In this document: in pieces, positions 46,054 to 52,009 of the stretch
How the letters are laid out: each line of letters starts with the position of its first letter
How positions within the stretch are numbered: the first letter of the stretch is position 1
Assembly (NCBI GenBank): GCA_020441545.1
Contig: JAGRLZ010000129.1
Coordinates: forward strand, 1-52,009
From: Xanthobacteraceae bacterium
Lineage (GTDB): Bacteria > Pseudomonadota > Alphaproteobacteria > Rhizobiales > Xanthobacteraceae
Direction of reading: 5' to 3'
Length of the DNA stretch: 52,009 nt
Notes under the pieces: generated by a model
Told to the model about the DNA's origin: nothing
Database searches by the model: none
Seen by the model: the letters and a program-made list of their open reading frames with translations, nothing else
Program-made: the position numbers and the translations under genes

Positions 46054-47133
46054 ATGTCGCCGAATGATGCGCTCCACATCGCCGTGCTCGCCGGTGACGG
46101 AATCGGGCCCGAGGTCATGGCCCCCGCGGTCGAGGTGCTGCGCCGGATCGAGGCGGCGTCGCGCCTGAATTTCCGTTTCACGGAAGCGCCGGCGGGCGCC
46201 AATCACTATCGTGAAACGGGTGTCGCGATGCCGGAATCGACGATCCGGCTCTGCGACGAGGCCGACGCCGTGCTGCTCGGTGCCTGCGGCCTGCCGCATA
46301 TCCGCTATCCGGACAATACCGAGATCGCGCCGCAGATCGAATTGCGGATGCTGTTCGATCTCTATGCCGGGGTGCGCCCGGCGCGGCTCGTTCCCGGCGT
46401 GCCAAGTCCGATCGTCGGCGCGGCCGAGCACGGCATCGACCTGGTGCTGATCCGCGAATCCACTGAAGGGCTGTTCGCCTCGATGGGCAAGGGCGTGGTC
46501 ACCGACGATGACGCGCGGGAGACATTGGTCATCACCCGCAGGACCTCCGAGCGCCTGTTCGATTTTGCCTTCCGCCTGGCGCGACGACGCAAGGCGCAAG
46601 GCCGTCGCGGCGCCCTGGCCTGCGTCGACAAGGCCAATGTCTTCAAGGCGTTCGCCTTCTTCCGCGGGATGTTCGATGCCACGGCCACGCGCTATCCGGA
46701 TGTCGAGGCGTCGCGCGTCTATGTCGATGCCTGCGCCGCGACGCTGGTGCGGCGGCCGTGGGAGTTCGACGTCCTGGTCACCGAGAACATGTTCGGGGAC
46801 ATCCTGTCCGACCTGACTGCCGGGCTTGTCGGCGGCCTCGGCATGGCGCCGTCGGCCGATATCGGCGACCGGCACGCGGTGTTCCAGCCCTGCCACGGCA
46901 CCGCGCCCGACATCGCCGGACAGGGCAGGGCCAATCCGATCGCGACGATTCTGTCGGCCGCGCTGATGCTGGACTGGCTGGCGGACAAGCACGATCTCGA
47001 CGCCGCCGCCGCGGCGGCGCGCCGCATCGAGGCCGCGGTTGACAAAGCCTGTGCGCGTGGCATCAAGCCGATGGAGTTTGGCGGGCATGACGGCACGGCG
47101 CAGATCGCGCGCGCCGTCGTCGCCGAATTGTAA
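46054..47133 (+). CDS. Isocitrate/isopropylmalate dehydrogenase family protein
   Basis: A 359-residue NAD(P)-dependent beta-decarboxylating dehydrogenase. It shows AVLAGDGIGPEVMAPAVEVL at the N-terminus, the substrate arginine region (ELRMLFDLYAGVRPARL), LVLIRESTEGLFAS, the metal-binding ENMFGDILSDLTAGL, and the cofactor loop FQPCHGTAPDIAGQGRANPI. LeuB, tartrate and homoisocitrate dehydrogenases share this pattern. The absence of leuCD next door and the neighbouring alcohol dehydrogenase suggest a catabolic hydroxy-acid role rather than leucine synthesis, but this is inference. The ATG at 46054 gives the standard N-terminus. Confidence 0.9.
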   Translation: MSPNDALHIAVLAGDGIGPEVMAPAVEVLRRIEAASRLNFRFTEAPAGANHYRETGVAMPESTIRLCDEADAVLLGACGLPHIRYPDNTEIAPQIELRMLFDLYAGVRPARLVPGVPSPIVGAAEHGIDLVLIRESTEGLFASMGKGVVTDDDARETLVITRRTSERLFDFAFRLARRRKAQGRRGALACVDKANVFKAFAFFRGMFDATATRYPDVEASRVYVDACAATLVRRPWEFDVLVTENMFGDILSDLTAGLVGGLGMAPSADIGDRHAVFQPCHGTAPDIAGQGRANPIATILSAALMLDWLADKHDLDAAAAAARRIEAAVDKACARGIKPMEFGGHDGTAQIARAVVAEL

Positions 47134-47170
47134 TGCATGCAATGAAGAAGAACCGGGAGGACGGTACGTC

Positions 47171-48226
47171 ATGAAGAGCTTCAAGGTCACCGATTTCAAT
47201 TCGCCGCTGACCGAGGTCGACGAGCCGACGCCGCAGCCGACCGGAACCCAGGTGCTCATCAAGGTGAAGGCCGCGGGCGTCTGCCACAGCGATCTGCACA
47301 TCTGGGAGGGCGGCTACGATCTCGGCCATGGCCGCAAGCCGCTGTCGCTGAAGGATCGCGGCGTCTCGCTGCCGCGCACGATGGGCCACGAGACCGTCGG
47401 CGAGGTGGTCGCGCTCGGGCCCGACGCGAAGGGCGACGTCAAGGTCGGCGACGTCTGCCTGGTCTATCCATGGCTCGGCTGCGGCAAGTGCGAACTGTGC
47501 CTTGCCGACCAGGAGAACATGTGCCTGAAACCCAACTCGCTCGGGGTCTATTGCGACGGCGGCTATGCCGACTACATGACGGTGCCGCACCCGAAATACC
47601 TGATCGACCTGAAGGGCCTCGATCCGGTGACCGCCGCGCCCTATGCGTGCTCGGGCGTCACCACCTACAGCGCGCTGAAAAAGCTCGAGGCGTATCTCGA
47701 CCATCCGATCGTCATCTTCGGCGCCGGCGGCCTCGGGCTGATGGCGCTGTCGCTGCTCAAGGCGATGGGCGGCAAGGGCGCGGTGGTGGTCGATATCGAT
47801 GCGCGCAAGCGTGAGGCGGCGGTCGCGGCCGGCGCGCTCGGCGCGGTCGATGGCGCCGCGCCCGACGCGCTGGAGCAGATCGCGGCAAAGGCCGGCGGGC
47901 CGGTGTTCGGTGCGATCGATCTGGTCGGCAACGCGCAGACGGCGCAGCTTGGCTTCGATTGCCTCACCAAGGGCGGCAAGCTGGTGATGGTCGGTCTGTT
48001 CGGTGGCGGCGCAACCTGGGCGCTGCCGCTGATCGCGATCAAGGCGATCACGATCCAGGGCAGCTATGTCGGCAACCTGAACGAGACCAAGGAACTGCTC
48101 GATCTGGTGCGGACCAGGAAGATCGCCCCGATCCCGGTGATATCGATGCCGCTCACCAAGGCCGACGAGGCGCTGAACGACCTCAAGAGCGGCAAGCTGG
48201 TCGGCCGCGCGGTGCTGACGCCCTGA
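47171..48226 (+). CDS. Zinc-dependent alcohol dehydrogenase
   Basis: A 351-residue medium-chain dehydrogenase. Catalytic zinc ligands are in AGVCHSDLH and MGHE, and structural zinc cysteines in LGCGKCELCLADQENMC. The NAD-binding motif IFGAGGLGLMALSLLKAMGG is followed by an acidic residue (VVDID), implying NAD rather than NADP. An aspartate- and lysine-rich insertion-like loop (YDLGHGRKPLSLKDRGVSL) precedes the GHE motif. A gggagga ribosome binding site precedes ATG 47171. It follows the LeuB-like gene by 37 bases, so the pair is probably an operon that oxidises an alcohol and a hydroxy acid. Confidence 0.93.
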   Translation: MKSFKVTDFNSPLTEVDEPTPQPTGTQVLIKVKAAGVCHSDLHIWEGGYDLGHGRKPLSLKDRGVSLPRTMGHETVGEVVALGPDAKGDVKVGDVCLVYPWLGCGKCELCLADQENMCLKPNSLGVYCDGGYADYMTVPHPKYLIDLKGLDPVTAAPYACSGVTTYSALKKLEAYLDHPIVIFGAGGLGLMALSLLKAMGGKGAVVVDIDARKREAAVAAGALGAVDGAAPDALEQIAAKAGGPVFGAIDLVGNAQTAQLGFDCLTKGGKLVMVGLFGGGATWALPLIAIKAITIQGSYVGNLNETKELLDLVRTRKIAPIPVISMPLTKADEALNDLKSGKLVGRAVLTP

Positions 48227-48248
48227 CGTTCAATGATCGTGCTGGAGC

Positions 48249-48269
48249 CCCGGCCTCCTCATGGCCGGG
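48249..48269 (+). terminator. Hairpin after the alcohol dehydrogenase
   Basis: A perfect 7-bp stem, CCCGGCC (48249-48255) with GGCCGGG (48263-48269), begins 22 bases after the stop. No T-run follows, so termination strength is unclear; it may instead be part of the repeat block. Confidence 0.45.
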
Positions 48270-48333
48270 CACAGCCGTTCCTTTGCCCGGTCATGCCCGC
48301 GCCGGCGGGCATCCAGTCCATATCAGCGATCCT

Positions 48334-48433
48334 GGAGCCATTTCCGTTCCGATAGAATCGGAACGGGGCTCTATGTCCTTATTTTAACGCGTTTTCTTTA
48401 CGCGAACCGGACCCCACTTCGCTCGAAAACGCT
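48334..48433. repeat. Dispersed repeat, copy E
   Basis: Runs from ggagccatttccgttccg through the CGATagaATCGG palindrome, ttaacgcgttttctttacgc and cgaaccggaccccac to cgaaaacgct. It is in the same orientation as copy A and lies in a convergent gap, here without supplying a stop codon. Confidence 0.9.
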
Positions 48434-48535
48434 TTGGTGACAACAGGCTCATCCTCGGGGCCTGTCATCGGGCCGCGCTTGGCGCGGCTCATCGGCGGAT
48501 GACGACGGCATTCCGAATGAAGCCGCGTCGGCTGT

Positions 48536-50326
48536 TCAGCGGAAGAACATTTCCTGATTGCGGCGGTCCAGCTCTTCGCCGTAGATGCGGAGCGTATGGG
48601 TCTCGCTGACGGTGCCGATGGCGGTGCGGTCGTCGGCATTGTCGACCACCACCAGCACGTCGGCTTCGGTCGTCTCGAAGGCGGACATGATCTCGCGGAT
48701 CGACATTTGCGGCTGCAGGAATTCGTCCTTCTGCCGCACCAGTTCCGAGATCGAACGATCGCCGGCCAGTTCGGTCGCGTGCAGCTCCGAAAGCAGCACG
48801 ATGCCGGCATAGCGTCCGCTCGGATCGCGCAGCACGATCTGTTTCATGCGCCCGGGCGGATAGAGCTTCTGCACTTCCGCGATCGACATCTGGCCGGGCA
48901 CGGTTTCGAAATCGGAGCGCATCAGGGCGGCGGCGTTGAACTGCCGGATCCAGCCGACATCCTGCGGGCCGCGGATGACCTCGCCGCGAAGGTGGAAGCG
49001 CCAGGTGGCGAAGCTGTAGCCGAACAGTTCGCGCACGATCAGCGCGGTGACCGACGCCGCCACGATCGCGCCGACGGTCAGCGAGAATTCGCCGGTGATC
49101 TCCAGTGCCAGGCAGATCATGGCGAACGGCGCGCCGAGGACGCCGGTGCCGAGCGCCGCCATCGCCGCGATGGCGGCGGTGCCGGGCTGTAGCGCCACAT
49201 TGGGGAAAACGTTTCCGGCGACGGTGCCGTACAGCATCCCGATCAGCGCGCCGAGCATCAGGGAGGCGAAGAACAGGCCGCCGCGGAAGCCGGACCCGAG
49301 CGAGACCGACGACGCCAGCGCCTTGAGGAGGATGGTGGTGGTGAGCAGGAGCCAGGTCGGCTGGGCGATCAGCAGCAGTTGCATCGCGCCGTGGCCGGCG
49401 CCGAGCACCGTCGGCGTCAGGAGCGCCATGCCGCCGAGCAGCGCGCCGCCGACCACCGGCCGCAACGCGCCCCGGAACCAGCGCAGCGGCTGGAATGCGC
49501 GCTCGAATGTCGCGATCATCAACATCAGCGTGATGCTGGCGAGGGCGCAGATCACCCCGATCAGCACCGTCTGGCCGATCATCTCCGCCGAAACCGGGGT
49601 CGGGTATCCGGCGATCTGCAGGAACGCCTGCTGGTTCAGGTGGCGCGCGACCAGCCACGCCGCCACCGCGCTGCCGACCACCGGCACAAGGTTGGCGGCG
49701 GTGTAGGCGCCGAGCACGACCTCGAACGCATAGAAGGAGCCGGCCAGCGGCGCGTTGAAGGCCGCGCTGATCGCGCCTGCCGCGCCGCAGGCCACCAGCA
49801 GCCGCATGTCGCTGCGGCGGGCGGCGAGCGTGCGGCCGAAGTAGGAACTGAAGGCGGCGCAGATCTGCGTATAGCCGGCCTCGAGTCCGACCGATCCGCC
49901 GGCGCCGTTGGACATCAGCGTCTGGATCGAGATCAGCAGGCTGCCGCGCATCGAGACCCGGCCGCCCAGCAGCGCGTTGGCCTCGATCGCGTCGGCCATC
50001 TGCCCCTTCAGTCGGTTGCCGACGATCCATGCCAGCAGCGACAGCAGCGCGCCGCCGCACATCGGCACGAACAGCGTCCGCTCCCAGGAGATCGTGCCGG
50101 TGGCGCTGAGGTGGACGTCGAACGGAATGTTGAACAGCAGCGAATGGATGAATTCGCTTATGCCGGAGATGATCGCGACCAGCAATCCGCTCAGCGCGCC
50201 GATCACGATCGCCACAAGCACGACGCCGGAGTCGCGGTTGCGGACGTAGTTGCGCAAGGCGGCCGGCAGCATGCCGCCGGTCGCGGGCGCCTTGGGGGCA
50301 AGGCGTTGCTTCTCGGTATGAGTCAT
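48536..50326 (-). CDS. ClC-type chloride channel/transporter with C-terminal CBS domains
   Basis: A 596-residue membrane protein. About 430 residues form the ClC fold: the ion-path segment near residue 140 reads GAGGSVGLEAGYTQI, which keeps the gating-position glutamate but lacks the usual GREGP wording, and a later segment reads GSGFRGGLFFASLMLGALIG. Residues from about 455 to the end are two CBS repeats (VPGQMSIAEVQKLY, then FLQPQMSIREIMSAFE), which bind adenine nucleotides. It probably moves chloride or another anion, perhaps with proton exchange. The altered filter makes the transported ion uncertain. Confidence 0.9.
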   Translation of the reverse strand: MTHTEKQRLAPKAPATGGMLPAALRNYVRNRDSGVVLVAIVIGALSGLLVAIISGISEFIHSLLFNIPFDVHLSATGTISWERTLFVPMCGGALLSLLAWIVGNRLKGQMADAIEANALLGGRVSMRGSLLISIQTLMSNGAGGSVGLEAGYTQICAAFSSYFGRTLAARRSDMRLLVACGAAGAISAAFNAPLAGSFYAFEVVLGAYTAANLVPVVGSAVAAWLVARHLNQQAFLQIAGYPTPVSAEMIGQTVLIGVICALASITLMLMIATFERAFQPLRWFRGALRPVVGGALLGGMALLTPTVLGAGHGAMQLLLIAQPTWLLLTTTILLKALASSVSLGSGFRGGLFFASLMLGALIGMLYGTVAGNVFPNVALQPGTAAIAAMAALGTGVLGAPFAMICLALEITGEFSLTVGAIVAASVTALIVRELFGYSFATWRFHLRGEVIRGPQDVGWIRQFNAAALMRSDFETVPGQMSIAEVQKLYPPGRMKQIVLRDPSGRYAGIVLLSELHATELAGDRSISELVRQKDEFLQPQMSIREIMSAFETTEADVLVVVDNADDRTAIGTVSETHTLRIYGEELDRRNQEMFFR

Positions 50327-50520
50327 GATGAACCCGGCCGCAAACGGGTGAATGATTCGGCCAACGATAGCCGAAGTTCGTTAGCAAATTCGAATGTCGG
50401 GGAAGCCGGCAGGCCGCGGGTCCGTGCTTAGCGCAGGACCCGCGGGCGAACCAATGCCGATTCCGTGAACGCGGTCCGTGCCGGAGCACGGCCGACCATG
50501 CCGGCGAGGGGGCGCCGCTC

Positions 50521-51828
50521 TCAGAGATTGCTGTCGGTGATCGCGGAATAGACCAGCGCGCGCAATTCGCGCCGCACCGGATAGGCGCTCGACGGCAACA
50601 CCTGTGTCATGAAGATCGCGATCAGGTCTTCCGCCGGATCGATCCAGAATGACGTCGTGGCCGCGCCGCCCCAGGCATATTCGCCGGGGCTGCCGGGAAT
50701 CAGCGTCAGCGCCGGGTTCATCGTCACCGAGAAGCCGAGGCCGAAGCCGACGCCCGCAAACGTCGCCTCGCTGAACAGCGAACGGGAGATCTGCGTCAGG
50801 TCCTGATTGCCGGGCAGGTGATTGGTGGTCATCAGTGCCAGCGTCTTGGGGCCGATCAGCCGCACGCCGCCGAGTTCGCCGCGATTCAGCAGTGCGCGGC
50901 AGAAGGTAAGATAGTCGGCCGCCGTCGAGCACAGCCCGCCGCCGCCGGAGAGGAACGAGGGCGGCGTCAGGAACGAACTGGTGGTCGGGTCGTCCTGGAG
51001 CGTCAGGCTGCCCTTGGCGCCGGGCGAATGGAACGAGGCCATGCCGCCGGGGGTGGCGTTGTAGCAGGCGGCGAAGCGGTGGGCCTTGTCGGCCGGAACG
51101 TGAAAGCCGGTATCGTTCATCCCCAGGGGATCGAAGATGCGCTCCTGCAGGAACTGGTCGAACGGCTTGCCGGAAATCTTCTCGATCAGGTAGCCGAGGA
51201 CGTCGGTGGAGACCGAGTAGTTCCACGCCTCGCCCGGCGAGAACTCCAGCGGGATTTGGGCGAGATTGTCGATCATCGACTGCAGCGTGCCGGCCTTTTC
51301 GACCTCGCCGATCTTCTTCTCGCGGTAGGCGGCATCGACATTGCTGCGCTGCTGGAAGCCGTAGGTGAGGCCCGAGGTGTGGCGGAGCAGGTCGACGATC
51401 TGCATCGGCCGCGCGACGGGGCGGGTCATGAACAGCGGCGGCATGCCGGCCACGAACACGCGCAGGTCCCGCCATTCCGGAATGTATTTGTGGACCGGCT
51501 CGTCGAGCGCGACATGGCCTTCCTCGACCAGCATCATGAAGGCGACCGAGGTGATCGGCTTGGTCATCGAATAGATGCGGAAGATGGTGTCCTCCTTCAT
51601 CGGCACCTTGCGCTCGACATCGGCATAGCCCTGCACCGCGCGATGCGCGATGGCCCCGCGCCGATAGATCAGGGTCTGCGTGCCGGGAAACCGGCCGCTG
51701 TCGAGATAGCGGCGCTTGAGATGGTCCTCGACGCGGCCAAGTGCGGCGCCGGACATGCCGAGACTTTCGGGGGCGGCCGAAAGGGGCGTCAGGCTGGAGG
51801 CTGACGCGGGCTTGGTCTGATCGAGCAT
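50521..51828 (-). CDS. Serine hydrolase, beta-lactamase (class C) family, EstB/penicillin-binding-like
   Basis: A 435-residue serine hydrolase. The catalytic S87-x-x-K90 lies in YSMTKPITS, the second motif Y204-S-V in WNYSVSTDVLGYLIEKI, and a WGGAATTSFWID segment stands where the KTG/HTG motif would be. The body (TPPSFLSGGGGLCSTAADY, then FGLGFSV) matches the large family of beta-lactamase-related esterases and transesterases. There is no signal peptide, which argues against a true periplasmic beta-lactamase; an esterase or carboxypeptidase-like role is likelier. The start ATG at 51828 follows a gaggaaat ribosome binding site. Confidence 0.92.
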   Translation of the reverse strand: MLDQTKPASASSLTPLSAAPESLGMSGAALGRVEDHLKRRYLDSGRFPGTQTLIYRRGAIAHRAVQGYADVERKVPMKEDTIFRIYSMTKPITSVAFMMLVEEGHVALDEPVHKYIPEWRDLRVFVAGMPPLFMTRPVARPMQIVDLLRHTSGLTYGFQQRSNVDAAYREKKIGEVEKAGTLQSMIDNLAQIPLEFSPGEAWNYSVSTDVLGYLIEKISGKPFDQFLQERIFDPLGMNDTGFHVPADKAHRFAACYNATPGGMASFHSPGAKGSLTLQDDPTTSSFLTPPSFLSGGGGLCSTAADYLTFCRALLNRGELGGVRLIGPKTLALMTTNHLPGNQDLTQISRSLFSEATFAGVGFGLGFSVTMNPALTLIPGSPGEYAWGGAATTSFWIDPAEDLIAIFMTQVLPSSAYPVRRELRALVYSAITDSNL

Positions 51829-52009
51829 TGATTTCCTCCTGGGACGGTCGCAGGTTCGACACGGATGGCACCTATTTCACAATGTCTGCGTACATCGGAC
51901 AAGCGCCCCGTGGCGATCCCCGGTCTTCGTCCTCGTCATGCGCCCCGCAATCCCGACGCGACGTGGCGGCAATGTGCCGGCCCGCCGGCCCGATAGCGGG
52001 TTCCGGATC
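51829..52009. other. Upstream region of the serine hydrolase, window end
   Basis: These 181 bases include the ribosome binding site of the minus-strand hydrolase and presumably its promoter. I see no gene, hairpin with T-run or recognisable repeat before the window ends. Confidence 0.5.

Larger units (their letters stand above)
48227..48535. other. Repeat-rich intergenic region after the alcohol dehydrogenase
   Basis: No gene in 309 bases. In order it holds a terminator-like hairpin (48249-48269), the palindrome ATGCCCGC/GCGGGCAT (48293-48312) with gcgggcatccagt shared with 40107-40151, dispersed repeat copy E (48334-48433) and a piece (48449-48505) matching 40161-40219. It is therefore almost entirely repeat DNA. 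Confidence 0.75.

Noticed and set aside
43653-46202. An 849-codon minus-strand frame opposite the molybdopterin enzyme
   Set aside because: Shadow of a gene with clear iron-sulfur and cofactor motifs on the plus strand.
50521-51828. Beta-lactamase conferring antibiotic resistance
   Set aside because: No signal peptide, the third motif is WGG rather than KTG, and the sequence fits beta-lactamase-fold esterases.

Overview
The window comes from a GC-rich alphaproteobacterial chromosome, most likely from the Nitrobacteraceae (Bradyrhizobium, Rhodopseudomonas, Afipia group). This is inferred from codon use, from gene content (heptose core genes beside a probable 2,3-diaminoglucose lipid A gene pair) and from several families of palindromic intergenic repeats of the kind I associate with those genomes. 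I recognised no rRNA, tRNA, prophage, IS transposase, integrase or CRISPR array. Most of the 40 coding sequences are chromosomal housekeeping or catabolic genes.

Layout. (1) 70-5655, methyl cycle: a MetE-C-type methyltransferase, a putative HTH-methyltransferase fusion protein, metK and ahcY. (2) 6080-9583: two tandem, nearly duplicate branched-chain amino acid type binding proteins without their transporter, and an FAH-family hydrolase. (3) 9665-22212, cell envelope: an MsbA-like ABC exporter, galE, the heptose core genes waaC, gmhB, waaF, hldD and hldE, the probable UDP-diaminoglucose pair gnnA/gnnB, and murJ. (4) 22280-26405, redox: an orphan molybdenum hydroxylase large subunit followed by a cytochrome c' and a diheme cytochrome c. 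(5) 26538-28776: a stand-alone Lrp/AsnC effector-domain protein, thiD and a DUF2270 membrane protein. (6) 28875-38255, a candidate organosulfur and carboxylate region: a secondary-alkylsulfatase-type metallo-hydrolase, a TetR regulator divergent from a TauD/TfdA dioxygenase, a sulfonate/taurine-type ABC transporter, an acyl-CoA synthetase and an HSL-type esterase. (7) 38496-51828: a small orphan protein, an M29 aminopeptidase, a second acyl-CoA synthetase, a GT-C-type membrane glycosyltransferase, a molybdopterin oxidoreductase, an isopropylmalate-dehydrogenase-like enzyme, a zinc alcohol dehydrogenase, a ClC channel with CBS domains and a serine beta-lactamase-fold hydrolase.

The most distinctive non-coding signal is a repeat family of about 100 bp with five copies. 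Three copies begin exactly at the TAG stop codon of the gene in front. A fourth supplies the last residues and the TAG of waaC. Other structured intergenic DNA includes a composite repeat between metK and ahcY, a double hairpin element at 37121-37275 with perfect 16-bp and 11-bp arms, and several short tandem duplications at gene borders.

I did not find a convincing wholly new defence or mobile system. The best candidates for undescribed biology are the stop-codon-supplying repeat, the putative HTH-methyltransferase fusion beside metK, the orphan molybdenum hydroxylase with its cytochromes, and the alkyl sulfate/dioxygenase/transporter cluster. All functions are read from sequence motifs alone; no database search was run.
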